64,000 bases of DNA from Narthecium ossifragum (lineage: Eukaryota; Streptophyta; Magnoliopsida; Dioscoreales; Nartheciaceae): assembly GCA_963920575.1 (NCBI GenBank), contig OY986970.1:25191869-25255868 (forward strand). Direction: 5' to 3'. Of this stretch, positions 1 through 11,523 are shown one piece after another. The notes beneath the pieces are model-generated. The model ran no database searches. It was not told the DNA's origin and saw only the letters and a list, made by a program, of their open reading frames with translations. Position 1 is the stretch's first letter. Every line of letters starts with the position of its first letter. The position numbers and the translations under genes were made by a program.

Positions 1-2837
1 ACGGTGCACAATCTGTTTCGGAAACAAAGCTGGTATCATCATCAGCACTTGAGAGAGGTTCCTGGTCAGTATCTAACACACTATCCGTGAAAACTTTCTG
101 AATTTCACTGATTTCATCACTGTTCGACTGAATTGGCAGCTGCTCAGGGGGGACTTTTTTCGCCTGATGTCGTCTGTAGACTCTGTTCTGGGAACTGCAA
201 ATGGTCTAACATGCATCAGATAAAAGCAACTTTCAGAGAACATACAAGCTTAGAAATGAAACCTGTACCAATAAATAGCTGAATCTTACCCAAAAAAAAA
301 ACAAGAACAATCAGGTGGGTGTGCGACAGAAAAAGAGAGATGTCCGATGTTAGCTGATTCTAGGAAACATAGAGTTGACAAACTCTAGGAAGTCTAGAGT
401 TTTAACTTGCAACTGTATCAGAAAAAAGCCATTGCGAACAAACACACGGAGTTGGACATGGGAAACTAAATATATCAGCTCATCGTGAGAATCAAAGGCA
501 AATAAATAGTGACATTTTTTAAAGCTAGATCCAAACAGGATAGAATTTTTCGAAGACTGAAAGAAAAATGATGCGGGAGATGTGAAGAAAGAATATATAG
601 ATATGAAAAATTACTACCTTCGTATGCCAGCATACATCGAACTCAATATACAAGAATAACAAATAACTGTGCTGGCATGGAGTATTTAAAAGTGCTTAAG
701 CTGTCCAGTGAAGTCCTTAGATAGGATGGACACTAATCAGTGATCATTCAGGCACTTGACAGAAGAGCCACTGAAACCTTCCCAGGAAGGCAAAATAGAA
801 GAATTCGTTAAGTCTAAATAGCTAGCCATAAATTAACTCTAACCAACATGATGAGTAGGCAAAGTATAGAGGACATAAGTTCTAATTCACGTAAGTCTAA
901 AAAATCCCAACTCTTGAATCCACATACAAAACGTTCCAAGAGGCATTAGACAATATGCCCTTACGAAGCTTTTCTTCATATACTTTCTGGGAAGACTTAC
1001 GATAAATGGATATACAATGTAAACTTTCCTTTGGAACACCAAACACAGGGAAAGGAGGAAGAGACCTGATCATGGATTTCCATACCGGCCGGTACAGTGC
1101 GTACCGGCCGGTTTTTACCGGACCGGTGGCTAACTGGTCCGGTTTTCCCCCCCCCGGATCAGATTTGGGGGGATCGGATGTGTACCGGCCGGTAAACGCC
1201 GGTTTGTATCCAAACCGGCCGGTACAAACCGGCCTGTACCGGTTTGAGGAAGAGAGATGGAGAGGGGGAAGCAGAGAAAAAATAAGGAAGGAGACAAAAT
1301 AGGTTATTTATATCCATAACCTAATCCGGATCGGGTCTAAAGACAAAATAGGATAGATTCACTAAAACAAATCCTAAGATCCATTTTTGTTCCGGGGGCG
1401 CTGCCCCCGGAAACCCCCGCCGGAGCGCTGCCCCTGGACCCCGCAACCTGACCAGGCAGGTCGATCCCCGCCGGGGCGCTGCCCCGGACCCCGTTCACTC
1501 TGCGTAGTGTGTCATAGTCGAGTCGGCGACAGAATCCAAGACATCCAATGCACAACAGTATTGTATTATACTACTTTGACAACTTGTCACTCTGCTTTCA
1601 TATAAGAAATGATATTTGACCAATTGGAGATGTTGAATACAAGTGAATATCAACTTTAATTGTTAATTACATTAATTAGCTTCAATGTATTTCAAATCAA
1701 ATAAGAAACGAACCAAAACACCCTAGAACATGCCAAACAAGCCTTTCATGACCGGTTTGCCGGCGTACCGGTCCGGTACGCACCGTACCGGCCGGAGACC
1801 GGAACGGCGCGTACCACCGGTATGGAAATCCTTGGACCTGATGATCCAAACAGAACACAAACAGAAGCATGCCCATGAATCCTGGTCAGATAAATGTACT
1901 TCAATCATGAGTAAGTAGTAGGCATCACACCAAAGAGAAGCTCAAGCATGATACTCCATTTTTAAGGAGAGAAAACAATCCAGTGAGACTGTCCTTTTTT
2001 AAACATAGATCAAGGTAGATCTAGGATCAATATAACCAGAAATGATAAAAGTACTGATGATTGACGTCTCTCGCTTCCCTTTATAAATATTACAATGAAA
2101 TGCTCCGAATCTCTATCAGCCAGATATCTAGCCTGGTAAGTCACTTCTTTCTTGTTAGAACTACGTTTATTATCCTTGAACATCTCAATCCGGAAGCAAT
2201 AATCCCACTTATAAATCTCAGCGAGGTTTGAGCTCACGATCAGATTAGACTCCCCGAACAAGAAATCATGTACCCGATTAGAAATCTTTGTCTGACCAAG
2301 CTCCATAACTTGAGAAGTCTTCGATCCCAAATGGTTACAAGAAACCAAGAACAGTAAGAGAAAAGAATAATCGACCTTTCCATTAAACTCCCCGAACAAG
2401 AAATCATAGTGTCCAACACGAAATCTTTGTGTAACCAAGCTCCATAACATGAGAAGCCTTCGAATCAATCCAAAATAGTAACAAAAACCAAGAACAGCAA
2501 AAGAAACATACAATCGATAGTTGCATTAAACTCCCCGAACAAGAAATCATAGTGTCCGACTAGAATAACCAGGCTCGATAACACGAGAAGCCTTCGAATC
2601 GATCCAAAATGGTTACAAAATGGTTACAAAATGGTTACAAAAACCAAGAACAGTAGAGAAACGGGATACTCGACCATTTCGATTAGAGGAAGCAATGAAC
2701 GAGAGAGAGAGAGAGGACCTGGGATTCCTGCTCCTCATCTTGCAAGAGACACGGAGGACGCGGGGGGCGCCGAGAAGCAGCCGCGTCCTTGCAGCGCCTC
2801 CACCGCCGAGGAAGAGAGCGCAAGCCTCCGACGCCAT
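1..2837 (-). CDS. SS4: Starch synthase 4-like, plastid (first two coding exons only; partial)
   Basis: Two minus-strand exons join in frame: exon 1 at 2719-2837 (ATG at 2837, donor CCCAG/GTCC) and exon 2 at 1-194 (acceptor TTTGCAG), which runs off the left edge. The split codon AG/T forms Ser. Residues 1 to about 32 are rich in Ala, Arg, Leu and Gly with few acids, as in a plastid transit peptide, and include the stretch SCKMRSRNP. A Lys/Arg-rich piece and then an acidic, Ser/Asp-rich piece follow. From memory this order (SCKMR, then basic, then acidic) matches the variable N-terminus of plant starch synthase IV, which initiates starch granules in plastids. The coiled-coil and glycosyltransferase-5 domains would lie outside the window, so the identity rests on the N-terminus alone. 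Intron 1 (195-2718) holds a transposon and a tandem repeat. Confidence 0.6.
1071..1834. mobile_element. Non-autonomous hAT-like transposon, 764 bp, in SS4 intron 1
   Basis: The element is flanked by an exact 8-bp direct repeat, gacctgat, at 1063-1070 and 1835-1842. Its ends are inverted: CATGGATTTCCATACCGG on the left and the complement of CCGGTATGGAAATCCTTG on the right. An 8-bp target duplication with a CA(A/T)GG start fits the hAT superfamily. The outer 100-180 bp are packed with GTACCGGCCGGTAC-type palindromes. The middle (about 1390-1495) has GC-rich inverted motifs of the type GGGGCGCTGCCCC. No transposase-like reading frame is visible. Confidence 0.85.
2235..2670. repeat. About 140-bp tandem repeat, three copies, in SS4 intron 1
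   Basis: The phrase ccccgaacaagaaatcat recurs at 2252, 2390 and 2533, spacings of 138 and 143 bp. It is followed each time by related sequence on a clerical pattern of 'ctccataac...gagaagccttcgaatc' and 'aaaccaagaacag'. The last copy also holds three short repeats of aaatggttac near 2607-2640. The array lies just downstream of the exon 1 donor. Confidence 0.8.
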
Positions 2838-3347
2838 GGGAGCGGGATCAAGAACTATCTATCCGAGATGACCTTCTCCTAGGGTTTCATCTACGCCTAT
2901 AGTCTCTTCGATCGCGATAACTATACAGCTCTCCTTCGCCACTGCTCTCGCTGGCTGTCCGAACTCGAAACCATTCCCCAAAAGGGCGGAAGCGAGAGCC
3001 GATAGAAGAAGAACCGTGTCCTCTCTACTCGAGAAGGATCGCACCATTCTTCTGATAATGTTGAATCCTCTACGTGGCAATAAATCAATCGGCTGGAGAA
3101 GAGAAAGCTCGTGACACGCGGAGTGCGAAGTCTGGCCCACGTACCGGTTAGGGTTTATTAAACAGAGTTCGAGGAGAAGAGAAAGACTATTGCATCCGTG
3201 CTTCAGGTGCCGCGAGGCAAGGGATGACGTGGATTTCGCTGTGGCGCAACGGCTACAGACATCGAGGCCGTCCATCCAACACGCGCCCGGTGATGGATTT
3301 TCGACCGTTGAGAAAGGATAAAGTAATATCCTAATCCTTTGAAACAC
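2838..3347 (-). promoter_or_regulatory. 5' UTR and promoter region of the SS4-like gene
   Basis: This is the moderately GC-rich stretch directly upstream of the ATG at 2837. An open frame of 162 codons exists on the minus strand, but it resembles no family I know and fits chance in GC-rich leader DNA. I could not place a clear TATA box. Confidence 0.4.
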
Positions 3348-3997
3348 AGTTAATAGCTAATATGACCTTGAAAAATGGCAAATTATCCAAATTTCTTTCT
3401 TTGTTTCCGGTGAGGATAATGATAGGGATATTCAAGGAATTACTGATTAGAACATCATAAGTATTATGAAAAAAATAAAACATGAGTGTAGAGAGTAAAA
3501 AGAGTTTGATGCCATGTGGATTGGTAGAGAGATATTATGTTACATATTCATTGATCTAGTTCATTGGTATAAGTACAAATTTGAAGGAAAACATTATAAG
3601 AACATTATAAGAATTTCATTACCTATGGATAATGATAGGACCATCGATAGTGAAATACCGATTCATTGATTTAATCTATCGATAACCTACTACCGATGAA
3701 CTAGAATAAAGATTATGTATCTCACTGCCGATTCGTGGCATGCCCATGTCACGTGGTACATAAATCACCAGATTTGGCACCATTTACTGATTTAGACAAA
3801 TTTGATGATCACATATAGATTGCTGGAGTACAGATTTACAGCATTATTTGCAGATTTACATCATCAAAGACAATAAATGGATCCAACAATACTGCCTTCA
3901 TGCGAGTTTGATGACCATCAAATAATACTCTGATGCTAAAGCACTTGATGATATGATTTGATGATCAACATTTTGACTGCTTAAGGAGAGTATAATT
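3348..3997. other. Intergenic AT-rich DNA between CorA-like copy A and SS4
   Basis: No gene is visible. About 3630-3790 contains a degenerate fragment related to the inverted-repeat element at 17032-17341. Shared phrases include 'taccgattcattgat', 'ctaccgatgaactaga' and 'gtacataaatca'. The part nearest 3998 should hold the 3' UTR of the CorA-like gene. Confidence 0.5.
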
Positions 3998-6900
3998 TTA
4001 GCGGATAAGAACATAGCCTGTGTCTGCAATCATGTCTGCAGCAGTTGGAGGCAGATTATTTCTTGAAACACCTTGTCTGACCTTAGCATGAGTCTCGGCG
4101 TCGTGCTGGAACGTCGAGACCAGCTGCTGGAGCTCCAACTTCCGCACGTTCACCTTCTCCTCCGTGATTGGATTCTGCAACCCGAGATAGAGCATCCCGA
4201 GCCCGCTGAGGACAATGCCTATGAAGCAAAGAATGCCGGCAAACAAGCTGAATGCAAATGGAGTATTCTGAGCTCCTGGAATTCCATCCACATTGATCCC
4301 AAAGAGTCCGGTGACTATGGAGAGAACAAGGCCGCAGCCACCAAAAATAGCCAAATTATGTGTGACACGCAGGCTTCTATCCTGAAACAGATAACATGGA
4401 CAAGAGCAATAGAATCTCTCTTAGATCCAAGAAAACCGTGATTATCGGAGACCAAGAATAAGAAATGAGGTTGTACCTGCAGCCATGCACGCACAGTACT
4501 TTGCATAACATCCTGGACAGTAAATAGCCGTCCACGGACTGCTTCCTGCTCTTGCAACATCTCCCTTGTACTCTTTGTAATTCCTTCTAACAGATTCCTT
4601 GCAGCACCGCCCCTCAAATGCTGGAGAAGTTCGAATACAATCTCCTCCCTAGCATGCAATGACCATTTAACCCTAATAACCTGGAACGAAGTGAGATTGA
4701 GCCGTCATGATTATCCTTTTAGAAACTTCAGAAGTCCTAGGCAGGGATAAATCCTTACTGCAAGTGCATATTAAGTTGTGCTTCATACGTTCTCAAATAT
4801 CTCATGCGCCCATACATGAGTTAACCCTATTATATACTTGAGGTCATCTTTCAGCTGAGCAACCCTACGACCTCATCTGAATCATGCATCTTAGCATCAC
4901 ATCAGAGTCATTCAGCAGGCTCTAACTTTTCTAGTAATCTCTTTCTTCCTAGGATCCTCGGAAGACCCTTAATTGACTTTAAGGTCTTCAATTTCCAGGT
5001 CAAATTGAACTCTTTTTTTATTGGAACTACCTGTTTTCTAGGCCTTCATGGCCTTTTATGCTCCCATATGGAGGAGTCATTTGGACTTCCACAAGATTTC
5101 TCCTCTAGCTTGTGCAATCCACATTGTTGTCATATTTTCAAGCTTGAAACCCATTGTCGGTTCTCCGCTATATCATATAGCTTAATATGACATTCATTGT
5201 CCTTCTTCATCCACGGTTCTATGCTCTTAGGCTCCTGATGATATAGTGGTCTTTCTTCCAAAGTTACCGAGGGAGAGTTGATCTTCATAATGATTTAATT
5301 TAGTATCACACCTCCAGATTTTTCCCATGATATTAGATAAACAAGAGGAACTAGTCGGACCAAATGCAGCACAGAGGTTTCAGGCTCACAACCAAAGACC
5401 TCTTAGGTTCCTAAGGCCAGGCATTTAGTCCTCAGTAGCAAGGATTGCCGTGCCGGTCCGGCACTGTGCATGCCGCCCGGCATGTACCGTGCCAGGGGGT
5501 TAGCGGCATCGAAACCCCCCGTACCGTGCCAAGAAGAAGAAGAAGTTGGAGTAGAAGGAGGAGGAGGAGAAAGAAAAACACCGGACCGGCACGCATCCAT
5601 GCCGGCGGCACGTACCGTGCCAGCAGGCTGCCGGCACGGCGCGTGCCAACAGGACGGCAATCCATGCTCAGTAGTATCACTGTTCTTTGAATACTAAACC
5701 CTACGTCTAAAAAACATAAAATCTTACAAAGTCAAGCTCAGATATTCCAGGATACAAATACATCTCCTAGTTGAATGTGAACTGCTTTCAATAATTTGTT
5801 TCTTCAACAACTTCCTTGCAACAGATCTAGCATCTTTTCAGATTCCCAAAAGGGAAAATTCATGTCAAGTTTTCAGCAGGGAAGTTCCACGATAAACTTT
5901 GAAGACTGGGAGTACCTGTGTCGCCAATCTTTTAATTTCTTGGTTAAGAATTAGACTGAGGAGGTTCAGATCTTCATGACTTCTCCTGTTCATCGTGAAA
6001 ATTGCAATTCAGATTCAAGAACCAGAAGAAAGCAAGTACTGACAGCTAAAAGCAAATGGCAGTACCTATTCACAAATTTGAGCTCGATTTCATCTGCTTC
6101 TCCAAACACGTACTTACGGAACAATCTAAAGAATGCCAAAGATACGTGTCACTAATTCCTTCAGCTAAAAATTATGCAAGATAACCAACACCATTGTGTA
6201 ATTTTATTAGGTAACTACCATGAGGAGAAGTAACAGCTGAATGAGCTATTGCAAAAAAAGCTTCAGGCCATCTAACTAGCCCTTGCTGGAAGCATAACAA
6301 GAAACTAACGCAAACAATGCCAATATCTGAATGAACACATTATGTCAGATTAATAACAAATCACTGAAAGAGAAAAAGCAGCAAGGTTAAAGAAACATAG
6401 CCATGAAGCGAATTGATTTTCTTTCTCAAGCTACCACTGAATTTCGTACCCGACATACCAACATAGTACTGGGCACTCCAAAAAACTGATCATTTGACCA
6501 ACATTACAGAAACCAATGGTAGGCCTGTGAAATGACAATTGACAAGAGCAAACCAAAGGAAACGGCTAACATCGAGAAATCATCAGGTTTAACTCATCTA
6601 GATGAAGCACGGTGGCTCTAACTCTGCTAGAGAGGTATGTGCTTATATGACAGGCTTCAATGTGATAGTTCAAATCTGCTAATACTTCAGTTATGGATAA
6701 AAAGAGTCTTTTTAACAAAAATATCCTAAGAAAACTTTCAAATTACACATTTACCCCTTAAAACTTTCAAATATCATACATATCCCTCAAATCTTGAGCT
6801 TCTTACATACACTAAGTTAGATTAGATGACTTAAGTTGGTGCGAGGATATTTATTTAATAGGCTAAAGAATTGAGGGATATACATGATATTCAAAATTTT

Positions 6901-9001
6901 GAGCCATAAATGTGTAATTTAAAAGTTTTTCAAGGCCATCTATGTAAAAAAACCTAAAAGAAAAGTAGGATATAAAAGAAAGCCTACGTGTCAAAAGCAC
7001 TTTTTATGCAAATAACGACATCCATCTAAAGAAATTAAAGATCATCTAGACTTGCATTGAGTGGCCAAAAATGTAATATTTTCAGAGCATCAAAATCTAA
7101 TGAGACTTCACGATGCTTATATAATTAAGAACAAAAAACACGGCTGCATTACCTATCATCCCATCGAGAAAGCCGAAAACCTAAGTGAGCAATGACTTCA
7201 TTAGCTGACTTGGGGGCTGCACTTCCACCAGTAGCAAGAAGCTCCTGTACAGAGGCATATTATCGAGCAGAGTTGCATATATTAAGAAAGAAGATGTAGT
7301 CGATATTCACAGCAATGTCACCTATTAGATCCATCAAACAAAATAATGCAATTTTGGCCAATCTCTCCAAGTACCTGAACTTCAGTGATTCCCAACACAT
7401 TTATGTTTGATGCAGAACCTTTGACATGTAACGAAGTTATCAAAAAGTTTTGAGCTTGCCACGAGCGAAGAACAATTGGTATGTCATCTTCTTCACAAAA
7501 TGGGTCACCAACCGATTGTCCTAAGAGCTCAAATAATAACCCTCCGGCAACTCGTACTGGGACCTGGACAGCTAACAGAAGTCATATTTAACCAGTCCAG
7601 CAGGAAAGCCCTCAATGCAGAAAGATTTGTCCAACACAAGGCTCAATTTGCTCAAACAATTGCAGAATAGCACCTAAGGAACAACTTGTGTTCGAAATAT
7701 ATAAGACAAAACAATGAAAATGATTCTTTTGGAAAAAATTAAGGCTGTTTGCAAAAAACTCCATTCTTCACGAGAATTCTTTTACCCTGCAATTTAGGTA
7801 AAGCTACTAATGTAGGGTAAACTATATCTTAGTACCCTGCAGTTTAGGTAAAGTTTCAAATAAGGCCCTACACTTTAAAAGTTACAAATCTGTTCCAAAT
7901 AGGTCTTGGGGGGCAACGCCGGAAAATGGATCATGTGACATCACATGACCCATTTCCCTTATAAGAATAAAACATATTTTAGTACCCTGAGGTTTCGATC
8001 AAGTTTAAAAGAGGCCCTCAACTTTAAAAAATTTGCAAATAAGGCCATCCACTTTCCAAAGTTTGCAAATAAGGCCCTAATCACGTGCTGTCACATGACC
8101 ATTTCCGTCAGGTTTGTTGACGACATCATCCTCGAGGCCTGAATCGATATAGATTTCACACCCAAACTACAGGACAGTAAAGCATATTTTACCCTACTAA
8201 TGTATCTAAACACAACACCCTAAAGAAATATTACCACTGTGTAACTCAAGCATGCATCAAGTCAACAAATAAAGCATTCAAGTAAATTATGACATAACTC
8301 ACTTCATAGAAAAGGTGCTTCATGCGTTCACTAATAAGCCGACTTTCATCTCTGAGAGCAATACTTATTGCAGGATGTAACCATTGAGCACTGCTTAGCC
8401 ATGAGTTGATGGAAGGATGACCTGCAGCTACGTGACACCACCATGTTGGCCCTGCAGGACGCTCCCAGTAAGGAGCTGCAACATCAGCCACAGTAACATC
8501 ATCCTCATCACTATTAAAACACATCTCTTGTGCTGCCCAGCTTGCATCGGTTTGCACCATTTGGACCAGTTCTGAAATTCTGGACCATCCAATAGGAACC
8601 CAATGGCTATCAGAACATCCCTTGATGTCCTTTAGAATGTCTGCACAGTCATTTTCATGATCAACTTCTTGGGCATTAGGGACCAATGACATGCTATTTA
8701 GGTCTTTAAGGGAAGCATCTTCTATCAAGCTGTTCACTTTCAAACTGTCAGCAGAGAGATTATTCGCTCCGCGCCGAGCAACATTCTTTCTTGGATTCTC
8801 ACAGTCTCTTCGACGAGTAGGCTGTATTCTCACGTTGGATTTACCTGTATTTGACCTTTTATGACCACTGATATATTCAAATGCACAAATTAACCCATCA
8901 GTCCAAAGCTCAGCTCCAGGTGTACCATTTCTATCCAAATGAGACTTATTGACTTCTTGCTTCTTATTCTTATTGCCAGAACCCAATTGTTGATCACCCA
9001 T
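3998..9001 (-). CDS. CorA-like magnesium-transporter-family protein, tandem copy A
   Basis: Seven coding exons join in frame: 8303-9001, 7375-7563, 7153-7244, 6066-6125, 5916-5985, 4477-4680 and 3998-4381, giving 565 residues. I use the ATG at 9001; an upstream in-frame TTG at 9025 is not a likely start. Residues 1 to about 130 are polar and probably disordered. The last exon has two membrane segments (about 448-465 and 478-505), the CorA layout. The family signature Gly-Met-Asn appears as Gly-Ile-Asn at about 466-468. Known CorA/MRS2 proteins carry magnesium as membrane pentamers; whether this GIN branch transports magnesium is unknown. It resembles the Arabidopsis pair AT1G29820/AT1G29830 (from memory). 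Introns 1, 3 and 5 carry insertions absent from copy B. Confidence 0.85.
5439..5666. mobile_element. Small hAT-like MITE, 228 bp, in copy A intron
   Basis: An exact 8-bp direct repeat, ctcagtag, lies at 5431-5438 and 5667-5674. The ends are inverted: CAAGGATTGCCGT on the left and CATGGATTGCCGT on the complement of the right. The next bases, GCCGGTCCGGCAC, match the 764-bp element at 1071 apart from C/T and G/A changes, so the two belong to one family. The matching intron of copy B (about 12930-13010) lacks it. Confidence 0.85.
6709..6950. mobile_element. Inverted-repeat MITE-like insertion in copy A intron
   Basis: About 80 bp at 6713-6795 is repeated in inverted order at about 6868-6949, with roughly four of five bases matching. 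Shared phrases include ttgagggata, aaatgtgtaattt and aaagtttt. The corresponding intron of copy B (near 13985-14020) lacks this block. I could not define a target duplication, so the superfamily is open. Confidence 0.65.
7815..8194. mobile_element. Mutator-type MITE, 380 bp, in copy A intron
   Basis: A 10-bp direct repeat, tactaatgta, lies at 7805-7814 and 8195-8204. The ends are inverted: GGGTAAACTATATCTTAGT on the left and GGGTAAAATATGCTTTACT on the complement of the right, continuing with CCTG(C/T)AGTTT. A target duplication of 9-11 bp fits the Mutator superfamily. Copy B has a single copy of the target (near 14811-14821), so the empty site can be seen. Confidence 0.85.
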
Positions 9002-10123
9002 ATTCCCAATCTTCACCTCATCCAAGAAAAGTTAAGAAAAAAAGACCTCTCAGTTCCAAGAGTAAACGAGATGAAAAGCGTCAGATAAATCTCCTGAGCG
9101 TCCACAGTAACATTCCTCCTTAAGATCAAACAAGCACAGAGTATTTACCACCAGCAGCCCTTTTAATTTAGTAATGATCTCAGACACAGGAAGATCGTTC
9201 CAAGACCCCCCTGTCAATATTTTCAAAAATAAAATTTAGTAATTCTGGAATTCCATTAGAATCAAGGAAAGGCAGTGAGACATTACACTGCATCAATTTG
9301 CAGTCAAAATTCCAAATTAACTTCAAGTAACTTTACATCTACTATACATGAACCCTGCACTCATTCAACTCACCCCTTGCATTGCAGTATTATAGAACTG
9401 AAAGACCATGAGTCAGAAATTACAGAATTGTAATTATGTTCTCTTGAAAGTACATAAAGCCGGTAAGTTCACCAAATAACTCACATTAGCCAATAGAGAT
9501 CTTTCAGACACAAGTTGAACATCAAAGGTAAGTAGAAAAAAATACCATCAGCAGAAGTCAGAAAAACCCAACCGTGGCTCGAGGAATCCAAACATAAACT
9601 AGCATACAAAACCTATTGCGCTACTAGCAAAATGTTGCAAGGACACAATCCAGAACTGATGTGCACTCAGCTATCCAATGTGTTCAGGCCTTGTCTTTAT
9701 GGACCTATCAAAGCATAGTAACAATTCCAGTAGATGAGCTAAAACAAAAAATAAGTCTATCAAAGACAAATGGAGAAGGGAAGAAGCATCAACTAGACAC
9801 ATAAAACCTCCAGGTATCACTTTCATTCTCACTCCTAAATTCACAAACAAATCAAATAAAAATGAGAAAAAGTTTGGCTACGCTCAAAAACGATGAATCA
9901 TAGGTCAAATGGGTGGCAACAAAAATTGCACGGGTAGATGGCAATAAAAAACGGATCTTTACAAATCAACGAACCAAAAAAAAAAAAAAAATCATAGAGA
10001 AATTCAGATAGTCAGTACCTATTCCAGAAACAAAATTTCTGGGCAGAATCCACACACATAACAACCTTCCCAAGTTGTAAGCAAATAATATATTAAAATA
10101 GCAGAATAATTAGGGAAAAATAC

Positions 10124-10245
10124 CTACTTGATGGTAATTTGTGCTCCTCCTCGTTCGCGTCACTGCGTGAGTGGAAAGATTGATTTTGATGGGATGGCAA
10201 GTGGCAACAGAGGAGGACGGTTTAGTTGTCGTCTTATAAAGAGCG
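10124..10245 (-). promoter_or_regulatory. Promoter and non-coding first exon of CorA-like copy A
   Basis: On the minus strand a TATA-like CTTTATAAGAC sits at 10231-10241. About 30 bp downstream begins a probable leader exon ending at 10124 with donor CAAGTAG/GTATTT. The leader would splice to the exon holding the ATG at 9001. The equivalent region of copy B aligns but reads CTCTATTAGAT, so the TATA-like box is not kept there. Confidence 0.5.
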
Positions 10246-10341
10246 CATACGACGCCTTCCATTCCAGGTGGACCGGCCTGAGAAATCCGACTCGGGCGGC
10301 TTGATCCGGGCCAGGTCGGTTTTAACTGGTTAGACGTAACT

Positions 10342-11523
10342 CGACCGGCTAAAAATTAATTTGACCACAAATCTAGAATAAAGCTCTCTTTGTCCTTCTC
10401 TGTGGTTTAAAATTTGGCATCCACTAGCATGGAGAACAGAAATTTTTGTAATACGAGAATCAGAATTATGTTTAAAAGTGTTTGGAATCATAATTATTAG
10501 CTTTATTTGTAATCTCGGCTCCATCAGGAATGGAATAAAGGAATCCAAGATATTAGACGGAAAATTTCATTCTTGATTTGTCGTGAATGGAATGGAATAC
10601 TTCATTCCATGTATTAATTGTTAGCGAGCAAAACAATGGAANNNNNNNNNNNNNNNNNNNNNNNNNNNNNNNNNNNNNNNNNNNNNNNNNNNNNNNNNNN
10701 NNNNNNNNNNNNNNNNNNNNNNNNNNNNNNNNNNNNNNNNNNNNNNNNNNNNNNNNNNNNNNNNNNNNNNNNNNNNNNNNNNNNNNNNNNNNNNNNNNNN
10801 NNNNNNNNNNNNNNNNNNNNNNNNNNNNNNNNNNNNNNNNNTTTTTCCAGAACTGAAAAAAAAATAGTTTTATACTTAAGCTTCTCAATTTGCTATGTGG
10901 GTAGTACCCAACAGTTAGTCCTATTACAAGAGCCTGCCACAAGCCCCGCAACCACTCAAATCAAAAATCAACAGCCACTTCATCAAATTTTTGAAAATGT
11001 TATTATGTGAAAAAACCCCAGCAGCTATCTATCAGTCGGTGGAGTCATCTATCCGGTGGAACAATGTAACACCAAACAATTGCATCCATGTGTCGAACAA
11101 TGAGTGGATGGAGCTTTCAAAAAGGGGTGTGTAGCCTTCTCAATTCGATCCCGCCGCTTCGCATGCCGAGATCGATGCCGCAATCGACGCTTCGAATATG
11201 CCGTCGCTATTTAAAGGAGGAATCAATTATAACCCCCCATCCACGAATACAGCTGTATCATGGCCACGTGGCCACGTTAATAGCAAGTGACATAACAGGG
11301 TTAGAAAGGTCATAAAGTTATATATAACCACCCATAACAACCATAACTGATGTAAATTGGTGCTTAGCCCTTAAATCTAATGACAGGGATGTACCCATCA
11401 ACAAGTTACACAAAATTGGTGTAAACACTATGATGCTAAAAACTTGATGAATGGATTGAACAACGCCGCCAATCTTTCTCCTTTTCAAGTGCCATTCTTT
11501 GACTGCTTAGTGAGATCCCAAGT
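10342..11523. other. Intergenic DNA between CorA-like copies, with assembly gap
   Basis: This is the spacer between the promoter of copy A and the 3' end of copy B. Bases 10642-10841 are 200 N, a conventional gap size, so true length is unknown. No gene is visible on either side of the gap. About 11420-11523 resembles DNA 3' of copy A, for example 'tatgatgctaaa' and 'tttgactgctta', so the duplicated unit includes 3' flank. Confidence 0.7.

Noticed and set aside
1387..1500. GC-rich inverted motifs as an rRNA or tRNA gene
   Set aside because: They form short GGGGCGCTGCCCC hairpins without cloverleaf or rRNA features and lie inside a transposon.
2859..3347. 162-codon minus-strand frame upstream of SS4
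   Set aside because: It lies in GC-rich leader and promoter DNA, has no recognisable family features, and its codon pattern is not convincing.
4073..4441. 122-codon plus-strand frame
   Set aside because: It is antisense to the last exon of CorA-like copy A.
10553..11010. Frames running through 10642-10841
   Set aside because: They are artefacts of the run of N bases.
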